Origin: an uncultured Clostridium sp.
GTDB lineage: Bacteria; Bacillota; Clostridia; Lachnospirales; Lachnospiraceae
Length of the DNA stretch: 22,184 nucleotides
Direction: 5' to 3'
Assembly (NCBI GenBank): GCA_937902905.1
Contig: CALELW010000016.1
Coordinates: 1 to 22,184 of the forward strand
Under the pieces are notes generated by a model, which saw only the letters and a program-made list of their open reading frames with translations, made no database searches and was not told where the DNA came from. Shown here in pieces: positions 13,405 to 22,184 of the stretch; the stretch's first letter is position 1, and each line of letters starts with the position of its first letter. The translations under genes and the position numbers were made by a program.

Positions 13405-13414
13405 ATGATTTAAT
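13386..13414 (+). promoter_or_regulatory. Promoter of the padR operon
   Basis: TTGACA (13386-13391) and TTTAAT (13409-13414) with a 17-base spacer, about 30 bases before the start codon. It is embedded in the inverted repeat 13378-13404. Confidence 0.65.
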
Positions 13415-13446
13415 AGCACTAACAAAACATGAAGGGAGGATTGTTC

Positions 13447-13797
13447 ATGTCAATTGCATCGGACTTGATTCGAGGACATACCGATACCATCATTCTTGCC
13501 CAGCTTTTGCAGGAGGACAGTTACGGATATAAGATTAATAAACGGATTCAGGAACTTACGCAAAATGAGTATGAACTAAAAGAAGCTACTTTATATACCG
13601 CATTCCGGCGGCTTGAAGAAGCCGGTTACATCTGTTCTTACTGGGGAAATGAAAATACCGGTGCCAGAAGACGTTATTATACCATTACACCGGAGGGCCG
13701 CAATGCCTACCGGAAGTTATGCAGCGAATGGGAGATTGCAAAGGGATTTATTGACGTTTTGATTCATTCGGAACCGTCAAATTCCAAACAAGTATAA
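13447..13797 (+). CDS. PadR family transcriptional regulator
   Basis: A 116-residue DNA-binding regulator of the short PadR type (PF03551). The winged helix covers about residues 10-85: ILAQLLQEDSYGYKINKRI, then EATLYTAFRRLEEAGYI (recognition region), the wing with GARRRYYTITPEGR, and a short C-terminal dimerisation helix. The start at 13447 is preferred over the ATG at 13429, because GGGAGGA lies 6 bases before it and the earlier ATG immediately precedes that site. The following membrane protein begins 35 bases after the stop. In related Firmicutes, PadR controls membrane-stress or efflux genes in its own operon; the same is likely here. Confidence 0.92.
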   Translation: MSIASDLIRGHTDTIILAQLLQEDSYGYKINKRIQELTQNEYELKEATLYTAFRRLEEAGYICSYWGNENTGARRRYYTITPEGRNAYRKLCSEWEIAKGFIDVLIHSEPSNSKQV

Positions 13798-13832
13798 TGA
13801 AATGGCACAATCTATTTTATAAGGAGGATTTT

Positions 13833-14501
13833 ATGGAGAACAAATTACGAGCTTACATGGACCATTTATTTCAGGATGTTCCAAATACGAAAAAAGCAGT
13901 TGAAGTAAAAGAAGAAATTTTGCAAAATATTGTGGACAAATACCACGACCTTGTGGCAGAGGGGAAATCAGAGGAAGCCGCTTACAACATTGCCATTGCA
14001 AGCATTGGTGATTTGGATGAACTTCTTGCTTCCCTGAAAGATTCGTCCCAGACGCCAAACCAAATGGACTCGGAATATTATATGGCATGGCGGAAAAAGT
14101 CAGCCATCCGCATTTCCATCGCCATCATGCTTTATATTTTGTGTGTTACGCCGCCAATTATTACAGACAGTCTGCATCTGCCGGACGCCATTGGTGCTTG
14201 TGGTCTTTTTGTTTTTATTGCCATCGCAACCGGAATTATTATTTACAATTCCATGACAAAACCGCGTTATACCAAAATGGACGACACTTTTATGGAAGAT
14301 TTCAAGGAGTGGCAGAGTAAAAATGACACGAATAAGCAGGCAATGCGTGCAATTAAAAGTGCTTTGTGGGTATTCATTACCGCCCTGTATTTTGTGATTA
14401 GTTTTACTACTATGGCATGGCATATTTCATGGGTTATCTTCTTAATTGGTGCCGCACTTGAATCCATTATCAAAGCTGTTTTTGAGCTGAAAGCAAATTA
14501 G
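13833..14501 (+). CDS. HAAS-domain (DUF1700-like, permease-prefix) membrane protein
   Basis: A 222-residue protein. The N-terminal soluble part (1-70) has the helical permease-prefix/HAAS pattern: ENKLRAYMDHLFQDVP, VKEEILQNIVDKYHDLVAEG and AYNIAIASIGDLDELLASL. About four membrane segments follow (near 93-111, 117-140, 178-196 and 200-218). Proteins of this type commonly sit between a PadR regulator and a DUF4097 protein, as here, and are thought to sense or adjust envelope state; the mechanism is not known. The start at 13833 is chosen for AAGGAGG 5 bases upstream. The longer frame starting at 13797 overlaps the padR stop and has no site. Confidence 0.85.
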   Translation: MENKLRAYMDHLFQDVPNTKKAVEVKEEILQNIVDKYHDLVAEGKSEEAAYNIAIASIGDLDELLASLKDSSQTPNQMDSEYYMAWRKKSAIRISIAIMLYILCVTPPIITDSLHLPDAIGACGLFVFIAIATGIIIYNSMTKPRYTKMDDTFMEDFKEWQSKNDTNKQAMRAIKSALWVFITALYFVISFTTMAWHISWVIFLIGAALESIIKAVFELKAN

Positions 14502-14513
14502 GAGGGACCGACT

Positions 14514-15332
14514 ATGAAAAAGAAAACTGCCATCTGGATAAAGATTATTGTACTTGGCATTTTGACACTCGCCCTCATCGGTATTTTAATTGTGGGAATT
14601 CTTGGCAACACCTTCCGCAACTTTCCGATATTTGGCTCTTTTTCCAGCTATGACAATGCCGATTTGTATCAGGTGGGAAATGCTGATATTTCTGCATCCG
14701 AACTATCCAGTCTTTCCATCGACTGGGTAAGCGGCTCCGTAAAAGTTGATGTTTATGACGGAAATGTTATTCAGATTCGAGAAGATGGTGCAAGCGACCT
14801 ATCGGATAGTGACAAAGCTCATTATTATTACCACGATGGAACTTTAGATGTCCGCTACCGGGAAAGCGGTAACTTCTTTTCTTTCTTCCGCAGCTTGGGA
14901 AGAAAAAATCTGGAAATTTTGATTCCACGTTCACTCGCTTCCAATTTGTCGGAGATTTCCGGTGATGTAGTGAGTGCCGACACAACAATTAATGGTCTTT
15001 CCACAAAGAATTTTTATCTAGATACCGTAAGTGGAAACCTTACCTTTAATGGAAGCGCAGAACGGATTAACAGTGACAGCGTAAGTGGCGACTGCCGTAT
15101 TACTTCATCCGTCACACCGCAAAAAATTGACATGGAAAGTGTCAGCGGTGACATTTCGGTTTCAATTCCAAGTAACTCTGAATTTGAGGCGGAAAACGAT
15201 TCCGTTTCCGGGGATTTAACTTGTAGTTTTGCCGGAACTAAAAAAGATGATAAGTTTGTCTGCGGCTCAGGCATTAACCGCTATGATTTTGACACCGTCA
15301 GCGGGGATGTGGAGATTTTGCCGGCAGGGTGA
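14514..15332 (+). CDS. DUF4097 (LiaG-like) membrane-anchored beta-repeat protein
   Basis: A 272-residue protein with one N-terminal membrane segment (about 7-31). The rest is predicted outside the cell. Residues ~60-270 are a ladder of short strands, each rung marked by a [VI]SG[DNS] turn (VSGSVKV, ISGDVVS, VSGNLTF, VSGDCRI, VSGDISV, VSGDLTC, VSGDVEI), the DUF4097 beta-solenoid pattern. AGGAGG lies 8 bases before the ATG, and the gene starts 12 bases after the HAAS gene. LiaG-type proteins are linked to cell-envelope stress operons in Bacillus, so an envelope-sensing or scaffolding role is inferred. Transcription is expected to end at the repeat hairpin 15347-15413. Confidence 0.88.
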   Translation: MKKKTAIWIKIIVLGILTLALIGILIVGILGNTFRNFPIFGSFSSYDNADLYQVGNADISASELSSLSIDWVSGSVKVDVYDGNVIQIREDGASDLSDSDKAHYYYHDGTLDVRYRESGNFFSFFRSLGRKNLEILIPRSLASNLSEISGDVVSADTTINGLSTKNFYLDTVSGNLTFNGSAERINSDSVSGDCRITSSVTPQKIDMESVSGDISVSIPSNSEFEAENDSVSGDLTCSFAGTKKDDKFVCGSGINRYDFDTVSGDVEILPAG

Positions 15333-15346
15333 TGTGGGTTTATTTA

Positions 15347-15413
15347 GTTTTCGTAATTCAGAAAAAACTTTGCGCCCACAAGACGCAAAGTTTTTCTACT
15401 GATTTACGGAAAC
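15347..15413. repeat. Palindromic repeat element, copy B, acting as two-way terminator
   Basis: The left arm GTTTTCGTAATTCA..GAAAAAACTTTGCG pairs with the right arm, whose complement reads GTTTCCGTAAATCAGTAGAAAAACTTTGCG in two segments. The loop is the short CCCACAAGA. CTTTGCG/CGCAAAG makes a stem with a T run after it on both strands (TTTTTCT on plus, TTTTTTCT on minus), so it can terminate the DUF4097 operon and the convergent giant gene. Arm sequence and order match copies A (5586-5828) and C (22099-22184), which carry different inner sequence. Confidence 0.75.
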
Positions 15414-15444
15414 TTGTCAAATGTCATCGAGCATATGACACATC

Positions 15445-18400
15445 CTACTTCTTAATCTTTACCTTCTTTACCTTACTTGCTTTACCGAATACCTTAACAG
15501 CACCCTTTCCTTTTTTGTACGCAATTACTTTAACATAATATGTCTTGCCTTTTTTCAGGCGGGAAATTGTTACCTTTTTTGCAGAAGTCCATTTCGTTTT
15601 TGCCTTTTTAAACTTCTTATTTGTTGCATACATAACTTTATATCCGGACGCACCCTTTACTGCCTTAATGGTAACAACCATTTTCTTTTTCGCTTTATTC
15701 TTAAGTTTCTTAATGGTTGCTTTGCCGACCGTAATTTTAGGAGCTGGAGTTTTTGTCGCTGCTGGCTTTTTCGTTACTGTCGGTTTCTTTGTTGGAATAG
15801 GTGTCACCGCCGGCTTCTTCGTTGGTGCAGGTGTAGCCGTTGGTTTCACTGTACTTTCGCTGGAATTATAGTCTTTTAATGTGTACTCAATGGAGCCTGA
15901 AACAGCAAGTTCGACAGGATATGTTTTGCTCTCCTCGCCATTTAACGCAACATTGATTTGTTTGCTGCTTGTTCCATTGGATATCTTAATACCTTTTTTA
16001 ATTGCGGTTTCATACTGATTGGTAACCTTAACTGCAATTATCTTTCCATTTTCAATAATTGCATCATAAACCAGCTGTGTATCATAAAGTTTGGACGGTT
16101 TGATGATACTAAATGAGGTACTGTTATCTACCACATTTAATTCATCCATAGCACCATCACTGCCATAAGCAGCCGCATTCATCGACAAAGCAATTGCATC
16201 CGCATCGTCTTTGAATGTTGGTTTATAGCCAAACTGAAGAATGTACTCTCCTTTATTCACTGCCTCGATGGCTTCTTTACCGGAAATTACAATCTGTTTT
16301 TTGTTACTATCCCATTTTGCTCCGGCTGAAATCGGATTTACCTTTACATTCTTTTGGTCTGCCATTGAATAGTCAATGCGCACGCTGTCATTTTCATCCA
16401 TTGCAGTCGTACCTGCGTTACTGATAACTGCCTGCATAACTCTCTCGCCACCGGACAATGTCGACGTCACTTCCGGATTTGATACGACAAGGTCAGCACC
16501 AAGAAGCGTAAGTTTTGCCACCGCTTTTGCACCATTGTCTGCCTCAATATCAAATTCTTCGTTTTTCAATGTCTTGCCTAACGAATAGGTAAACTGAATC
16601 TGTCCGCTTTCACCGCTTTTCAGTGAGATTGGATAATTGTCATAAACTACATTTCCATTATTTTTAATTGTCACATTTTCTAGTGCTTTTCGTCCCGCAT
16701 TTGTAAATGAAATGGTTACATTCACATTGCTTTCCGGAACAATATTCTGGTCAAATGCATTGGCAGTTTCATTTTCCAGCTCATTCTTAATCTGTTTTTT
16801 AGCAAAAATCAATCGAGCCGGCTGCTCCTCATCTTCATCTGAACCACTGCTTTGTTTTTGTGGCTGTGCGCAGGATACAACCGAGAATGAGTCACCATCT
16901 TTAGTGACGGTATCTCCTACCATGCTTTCGCTTTCTGAAGACGTACTGTTCATTTCATATTTTGTTGATAAGGTACTATCTTTTTTGTTTATGTATTTTA
17001 CATAAGTATGATTCAGCGAATCATCTCCAATTGAGTACCAGTAAACCGCACTGTCATCAATGGTGTCGCCGCCTTTTGCAAAATCAAAGTTTTCTGCCAC
17101 TTCGCCATTGTCATCAAGGGAGAAATCATTTGCGCTTCCACTCATATTAAATCCCTGAATTTTTACATATACTTTGCTTGTTTCCTCGCCCTTGTATTCC
17201 GACTGCTGCCATGCGGTTAAGAACATACCGTCATTGTCTGTTACATATTTTACTCTAGGCTGTGTTTCTCCGGCTTCATTACAAGTTACACGGTTTACAC
17301 TTTTTACCTGTCCATTATCAATCACATAAGAATACAATTCACGATTTTTAAGTAAATCGGAACTTCCCATGCTGGCAAGAATCATAGCAGTTCCATCATC
17401 CGACATATCCATATCATATGCCTGAACACCTTTGATTTCTCCGCTTTCTAAGCACGCCGGGTCGGACCATTTTGTACCGTCATAGAAACTGAAGTACAAT
17501 TTTTTCTCTCCCTGCATATCGTCTTTGACAGCACTTTCATCCATTGACTCAAGATTATAAGTATCGGACTGCCATACAACCATTGCCTTTCCATTTTTTA
17601 CGGAAACTACCGGTGCCGTATCTGCTGCCTGATTATCTGTGAGTTTGGTGTGCTTTCCATTCACATATACGTGAATTTCACTGGAATTGGCACTTGTATT
17701 AAACTGGCTGCTTGAAATGTCATCGCTATTTTCCATTGCCGAATCATAAGTTACCGCATCAAAAGCTAACACTTCTAACTTGTCATCTTTGGCATAATCA
17801 ATCGCGTTCACCGTCTGATTCTCGCCTTTTGTCCGCCAGTCGGTCATAACTTCCGGATCCGACCATTTTGCTCCATCATATTTACTTACCGCCGGATTAA
17901 TGGTTCCCAAATCCTCCAGATTTTCGGTATACACCATCGCCATGCTTTCACCATCTTCTGCGGCAACAGGTGTTATATATGGATTGATATAATTCATCCA
18001 GTCTTCATCCGCCTTTGGCGCGATTTTCAAAAGCGATGATTTTGATTTTGTTTCCATACCGGCAAAATCTAACAAGTTTGGTCTGCCAACAGGAAATTTC
18101 TCCCAATCTCGATAACTTTTACCTTTGCTAAATCCGGTTCCTACAATTTTTTTCTTGTATTTTATAAATAACAGCTTAAATTCAAAATACAATCCAATAT
18201 CACCGGAGAAATTCAAGTATCCGCCGTCATATGTTTTTGTTTTGTCTAGGTCCTTGAAAATCACGACACGGTGATTATACTCAACCGAAAGGTTGCCTTC
18301 TACGCCAAATTTTAATTTTACTACTTTACCGTCAAATCCAACACCGCCGCTGGCACCTACATATCCTTTTACTCCAACAAGGATATCGGTTACAAAATTA

Positions 18401-21400
18401 TACTGGCTGGTCAGTTTCAAATTGTTTGTGCTGAAATCAAGTCCGACAAACTGGTTATGGTAAGAGTTTCCGCCTGAAACCAGCGCGTCAATGTTTGCAC
18501 TGCATCCAACTTTCATTCCATAATACAGTGGAACAAAACCAACGACTACGTTGTTATTAAAACTAAATTCATACTGAATGCTTCCGGCAATTCCGCCTCC
18601 GGTATAGGTCATAACCCATTTACCGTCGATAAAGTCTGCATTACCAAACGCATAACCGGATAATGTTTTTGTCAGTTTATTATCTTTTAAATCATTAATG
18701 GTTTCTGTTACTGCTGCCACAATATTATTTTCATCAAGTCCGGCATTACCAATGGCAATCATAAACGTTTTTTTGAATGGGTCATCGGTATCCTGAAAAC
18801 TTACCTTCATCGGCAAAACTTTTGGCAGGTTAAACTTTAACGTTCGGTTAATGACACTTCCGGCAGATAGTTTTGGTGTTTCCAAATCACCCACAAAATT
18901 AATACTGGATGGTTTTTCCGGTGATGGAAGGTCTGTGACATTGGCTATTGTAAATGGCGTTGTCTGTGTTGACAATATATTCTTTTTGCTATCCTTTACA
19001 ATAACTTCAACCGAATGTCTTCCTGTTGACGTACTCTTACTGTCAATCTCAAAAACAGATTTTTTCCACTCATTTACCATGCCGTCATAATATGTAGTTT
19101 CTTCTTTTTCGGCACTCAGTTCTTTGCCGGACGTTTTTATCTCAATGAGATGACCTGTGGCTGCACATGAGTTTACAACAATCTTTTTCGTCTCATTTTT
19201 ATCAATCAATAAACTATTGATATCTTTTCCATTTTCATCTGTGACATAAACAATATTGTTATCTGTGACACCGTCTGATTTGCTGTTAAGCTGCACTTTG
19301 GTACCACCACTGACTTGCTGCCCATCTGAAAATACCGAATATCTCACAAGTTTAGGCTCGTAAGTATTGTTCTCTGTCGTAATTTCAAGAAGCACTTCCG
19401 CATTATCGAGTTGTTTCACATTGGAAAATGTAACCTCTGTTGAATACGGATTATCGACCAGATTTTTTTCAAAAGTCTGCGTATCCTTCGCAATTTCTTT
19501 TCCCTTATCATCGAGCAAATATGCCTTAATTGTAAATTTGCTTTCTTTTCCTTTTCCTGTTGCATCCGATAATGTTATGTTCTGCATATATTTTGAGGAA
19601 ACCTGACAATTGTTAATCGGATATGCACCTGACGCTTCACCACTTAACATGTCTTTTATGGAAATATCACTTTTACTAAGTCCATATTTGACACCGACCG
19701 AGACATCATCCTGTGCCGGTTTCCACACAATACAGTCGCCGTTGGAAAGCTGTTTGATACTTTCTACCTTATCATTCTCTGTCGTCCACTCGACTTTATC
19801 TGCATCTCCGCCGCTAACATTACATCCTACTTTTCCAATATCCGTAAGGTAATCTTTATAGCTGTTGTCTGTAATTGGACGGATAATATACAATTTATTT
19901 GCCAAAGTCTTTACGTCAACACTCATTCGGTAAATCTGGCCGCTGGTTTCATCGGTTACCGTAACGTAGGTAAATCCATCTTTTTTTCCTGTCAGTGTGA
20001 GAATATTTCCATTCATCTCGCAGGATGCTACACTTGCATCCGAAGCAACTGCCTTATACACATCATCCGCTGCATATCCACCTTTTACTTCAAAGGTATG
20101 TACGAGATTGATTTCATTGAGTTTTGCATAAAATTCATTGGAATCTTTTGCGTCCTTCACTATTTTGTCGACTGCATCCTCATTGGACATCAAATAGCTT
20201 TGATCCACTTTCTCGCCATTTTCATAAATTTCAAGTGCAGCTTTTTCTTCTTCCTTCCATGTTGCATAAAGTGTAAGAACACCTGTGCCACCATATCTGG
20301 AACCAGCCGCATACTCCTGTCCGGTTCCGTCTTTCTTTGTATTCCATCCGTTAAACACATATCCTTTTCTTGTTGGCTTTTGCGTTGTTATAATGAATGC
20401 ATACAAATCTTCCTTCTTCTGTGTAGAAGGGAAATCTTTTACCAAATCGCTGGTATTTTCGTTATAAATAATGGCATACTCACCGTCATACATTTCTGCA
20501 TCTGCGAAAGTGTCAATGGAATCTAATTCGTCAACATCCGCACCATATTCCGGTTCGTTCCAATTGATATAATCTCCTTTTTTATATCCTCGGTTAATGG
20601 ATACATAATAACCAAATCCGTTGATACTCTCAAAAGTTACACCATTTTCATCATACTGGGTAACTTCTCCCTGACACACAAGACCTTTTATTCCATCATC
20701 GTATGCGGCTTCCATATAATCATAGCCGTCCTCGGTAAGGCAGATATTATCCTCATCGCCAATCAAAGAAGATGCGTAAAGGTTTTTCGATTCAGAACTG
20801 GTTACCGGCGTTCCATCCGCTTCATACATATAAAGCGAAACCGGATAATCATCATCGCCACTATAGCGGAATACAAAATACCGGTCTTTTAACTGGGTAC
20901 TTTTAAACTGATGACCTGTGGAAGCATCTGCTGTTCCCCAGGAAGCATCATAACCATATCCATTTATCATGTTTGTACTGGTAATAACATCAAGAATCTG
21001 ATCCTTACTTAACTTTGCACCAAACAATCCTTCTTCATAATATCTGTACCACATCGCGTACAAAGTCACTACTTGATTTTTAGAATAAACATCACCCGGA
21101 TCATAGGAAGTTCCGGAGCCATCTTCTTTTGTGTTCCATTCTATAAAACGGTATCCTTTTCTTGTTGGAACATTCTCGGAAAGTGTAAGATTAACATCTT
21201 TTTCTTTTGTCTGCTCCTCCGGCATATCAAGCACCTGCTGCCCGCCTTCGGAATTATACATAACCGCATACTGGCCGGACTCCAGACTATTCGAAGAATA
21301 TCCTGTCATTTCAGCAAGTTCATCCATCGTAACCGATGTATTTGCATCATCTTCCCAAACAATCTTCTCTCCAACATCGCGTCCCTGGCTTCCACTTAAA

Positions 21401-21966
21401 TAATAGCCAAAGCCATTTTTACTCTCAAAATAAAGACCTTTGGAATCTGCCTCGCCCATACTGCAAAGCGCCATTACACCCTCAATTCCATCTGTATAAT
21501 TTTTTTTCATATAAGTAGATGCTGTGGCGGTAAGACATACATTGGTGCTAAGACCTATTTTTGAAGATGACTTTAACCCTTTGTTTCGGCTGCTCACTAC
21601 CGGTGTGCCATCATCCTCATAAAGACATAAAGCAAGCGGATAATTTGAATCTCCGGAATACTTTAATACAAAATGTCTGTCCGCCATCATATTCTTTGTA
21701 AACTGATGGCCGGTAGAAGCATTCGCTGTTCCCCATGAAGCATCATATGGCAGACCTTTTAATGTACTTGTCATCATAAAATAATCAAAAAGCTGGTCAA
21801 TTCCATATTCACCGGCAAAAATACCGGTTGTATACTCACCATCTCTGACAACAGTTCCTTTCTCCTCTGCCTTCGACGACGTTGTCATATCAAACGGTAT
21901 CGAAGTCAGAAAAAGTGCCGCTGCAAGCAGCAAACACAAACTCCTTTTTCTTGTTTTTTTCTTCAT
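15445..21966 (-). CDS. Giant secreted modular protein with InlB repeats and C-terminal Fn3-like domain
   Basis: A 2173-residue exported protein. A signal peptide covers about 1-34 (KKKTRKR, then LCLLLAAALFLTSIPF, with likely cleavage after SKA). Residues ~43-310 and ~311-570 are two tandem copies of one module: a DASWGTA(N/D)ASTGHQF block, a NGFGYY block and a closing InlB/Listeria-Bacteroides repeat (PTRKGY..WNTK..DG.G..Y..LYA.W). A beta-rich region (~1025-1295), a possible beta-propeller with DG.KWSDP turns (~1350-1650), CARDB-like domains (~1740-1890), a PTPTPAPTKKP linker (~2040-2080) and a lysine-rich Fn3-like domain (~2080-2173) follow. No LPXTG motif ends it, so attachment may rely on charge. 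An adhesin or surface-binding role is inferred. The start at 21966 has GGAGG 6 bases upstream; the ATG at 21972 touches that site. Confidence 0.88.
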   Translation of the reverse strand: MKKKTRKRSLCLLLAAALFLTSIPFDMTTSSKAEEKGTVVRDGEYTTGIFAGEYGIDQLFDYFMMTSTLKGLPYDASWGTANASTGHQFTKNMMADRHFVLKYSGDSNYPLALCLYEDDGTPVVSSRNKGLKSSSKIGLSTNVCLTATASTYMKKNYTDGIEGVMALCSMGEADSKGLYFESKNGFGYYLSGSQGRDVGEKIVWEDDANTSVTMDELAEMTGYSSNSLESGQYAVMYNSEGGQQVLDMPEEQTKEKDVNLTLSENVPTRKGYRFIEWNTKEDGSGTSYDPGDVYSKNQVVTLYAMWYRYYEEGLFGAKLSKDQILDVITSTNMINGYGYDASWGTADASTGHQFKSTQLKDRYFVFRYSGDDDYPVSLYMYEADGTPVTSSESKNLYASSLIGDEDNICLTEDGYDYMEAAYDDGIKGLVCQGEVTQYDENGVTFESINGFGYYVSINRGYKKGDYINWNEPEYGADVDELDSIDTFADAEMYDGEYAIIYNENTSDLVKDFPSTQKKEDLYAFIITTQKPTRKGYVFNGWNTKKDGTGQEYAAGSRYGGTGVLTLYATWKEEEKAALEIYENGEKVDQSYLMSNEDAVDKIVKDAKDSNEFYAKLNEINLVHTFEVKGGYAADDVYKAVASDASVASCEMNGNILTLTGKKDGFTYVTVTDETSGQIYRMSVDVKTLANKLYIIRPITDNSYKDYLTDIGKVGCNVSGGDADKVEWTTENDKVESIKQLSNGDCIVWKPAQDDVSVGVKYGLSKSDISIKDMLSGEASGAYPINNCQVSSKYMQNITLSDATGKGKESKFTIKAYLLDDKGKEIAKDTQTFEKNLVDNPYSTEVTFSNVKQLDNAEVLLEITTENNTYEPKLVRYSVFSDGQQVSGGTKVQLNSKSDGVTDNNIVYVTDENGKDINSLLIDKNETKKIVVNSCAATGHLIEIKTSGKELSAEKEETTYYDGMVNEWKKSVFEIDSKSTSTGRHSVEVIVKDSKKNILSTQTTPFTIANVTDLPSPEKPSSINFVGDLETPKLSAGSVINRTLKFNLPKVLPMKVSFQDTDDPFKKTFMIAIGNAGLDENNIVAAVTETINDLKDNKLTKTLSGYAFGNADFIDGKWVMTYTGGGIAGSIQYEFSFNNNVVVGFVPLYYGMKVGCSANIDALVSGGNSYHNQFVGLDFSTNNLKLTSQYNFVTDILVGVKGYVGASGGVGFDGKVVKLKFGVEGNLSVEYNHRVVIFKDLDKTKTYDGGYLNFSGDIGLYFEFKLLFIKYKKKIVGTGFSKGKSYRDWEKFPVGRPNLLDFAGMETKSKSSLLKIAPKADEDWMNYINPYITPVAAEDGESMAMVYTENLEDLGTINPAVSKYDGAKWSDPEVMTDWRTKGENQTVNAIDYAKDDKLEVLAFDAVTYDSAMENSDDISSSQFNTSANSSEIHVYVNGKHTKLTDNQAADTAPVVSVKNGKAMVVWQSDTYNLESMDESAVKDDMQGEKKLYFSFYDGTKWSDPACLESGEIKGVQAYDMDMSDDGTAMILASMGSSDLLKNRELYSYVIDNGQVKSVNRVTCNEAGETQPRVKYVTDNDGMFLTAWQQSEYKGEETSKVYVKIQGFNMSGSANDFSLDDNGEVAENFDFAKGGDTIDDSAVYWYSIGDDSLNHTYVKYINKKDSTLSTKYEMNSTSSESESMVGDTVTKDGDSFSVVSCAQPQKQSSGSDEDEEQPARLIFAKKQIKNELENETANAFDQNIVPESNVNVTISFTNAGRKALENVTIKNNGNVVYDNYPISLKSGESGQIQFTYSLGKTLKNEEFDIEADNGAKAVAKLTLLGADLVVSNPEVTSTLSGGERVMQAVISNAGTTAMDENDSVRIDYSMADQKNVKVNPISAGAKWDSNKKQIVISGKEAIEAVNKGEYILQFGYKPTFKDDADAIALSMNAAAYGSDGAMDELNVVDNSTSFSIIKPSKLYDTQLVYDAIIENGKIIAVKVTNQYETAIKKGIKISNGTSSKQINVALNGEESKTYPVELAVSGSIEYTLKDYNSSESTVKPTATPAPTKKPAVTPIPTKKPTVTKKPAATKTPAPKITVGKATIKKLKNKAKKKMVVTIKAVKGASGYKVMYATNKKFKKAKTKWTSAKKVTISRLKKGKTYYVKVIAYKKGKGAVKVFGKASKVKKVKIKK

Positions 21967-22044
21967 AAACATCCTCCAATCATACTAAGCCTACTAGTGC
22001 CAATAGGAAATATTACTTTCCCAAAAAAATACATTTATGGAAAT

Positions 22045-22074
22045 ATTTTACCATAGCTTAATGTGATTTGTAAA
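22045..22074 (-). promoter_or_regulatory. Promoter of the giant secreted protein gene
   Basis: On the minus strand TTTACA (22069-22074) and TAAAAT (22045-22050) are 18 bases apart (17 if TTACAA is taken). The leader would be about 70 bases. It lies between the gene and repeat copy C. Confidence 0.55.
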
Positions 22075-22098
22075 TAAAAGGATATCACACTTCTTTGG

Positions 22099-22184
22099 CT
22101 TTCGGAAATTTAGCAGAAAAACTTTGCGACTCGTGGTTCTACGTTCCACTCCGGTCCGCGCAGGTCAGAGGTTCCCCGAACCTC
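22099..22184. repeat. Palindromic repeat element, copy C, cut by the window end
   Basis: The left arm CTTTCGGAAATTTAGCAGAAAAACTTTGCGACTCGTGG (in two blocks, 22099-22136) matches the arms of copies A and B. After it comes different inner sequence containing the hairpin GAGGTTCCCCGAACCTC (22168-22184) at the very end. The right arm should lie beyond the window. Confidence 0.6.

Noticed and set aside
15421..15441. Second small dyad (ATGTCAT/ATGACA) after the giant gene
   Set aside because: It is short and has no T run; the adjacent repeat hairpin is a much better terminator.
1..22184. CRISPR array, insertion sequence or prophage
   Set aside because: No regularly spaced direct repeats, transposase, integrase or phage structural genes were seen on either strand.

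Overview
The window looks like a chromosomal segment of an anaerobic Firmicute, most likely a Lachnospiraceae-type Clostridium relative. This is inferred from the moderately AT-rich sequence, strong AGGAGG ribosome binding sites, TTGACA/TATAAT promoters, a T-box leader, a tRNA without an encoded CCA end, a PadR/HAAS/DUF4097 module, a DUF4474 protein and a giant secreted protein ending in a lysine-rich Fn3-like domain. There is no rRNA, prophage, transposase or CRISPR array.

Left part (1-5502, all minus strand). A DUF4474 membrane protein overlaps a metallophosphoesterase by an ATGA junction. Next comes a tightly spaced operon with its own promoter: a fused substrate-binding/permease amino-acid transporter, its ATPase, a GreA-type elongation factor, and a zinc-ribbon membrane protein whose C-terminus may be a nuclease-like fold. 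The terminator hairpin contains the last stop codon. A further minus-strand promoter at 80-108 fires out of the left edge.

Middle (5503-9512). A 243-bp imperfect palindrome (copy A of a repeat family) lies before a strong promoter, a T-box leader and a CstA-family transporter. A rearranged accessory patch follows: a TM-anchored hypothetical protein, a frameshifted DUF7689-like pseudogene, a 19-codon small ORF behind a promoter with two 21-bp-spaced LytTR-type boxes, and a predicted ~60-nt antisense RNA. The patch ends with tRNA-Gly(CCC).

Right part (9513-22184). A minus-strand operon runs dihydrofolate reductase (with an unusual C-terminal extension ending in CxxCxxCxxC), a MATE exporter and an NSS sodium symporter; its apparent terminator lies beyond the oppositely oriented tRNA. 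Divergent from it is a PadR regulator, HAAS membrane protein and DUF4097 protein operon, with two perfect inverted repeats between the promoters. Repeat copy B sits as a two-way terminator between this operon and a convergent 2173-residue secreted modular protein. Repeat copy C begins upstream of that gene and runs off the window.

The most unusual items are the three-copy palindromic repeat family, the extended DHFR, the T-box on a CstA transporter, and the LytTR box/small ORF/antisense RNA locus.
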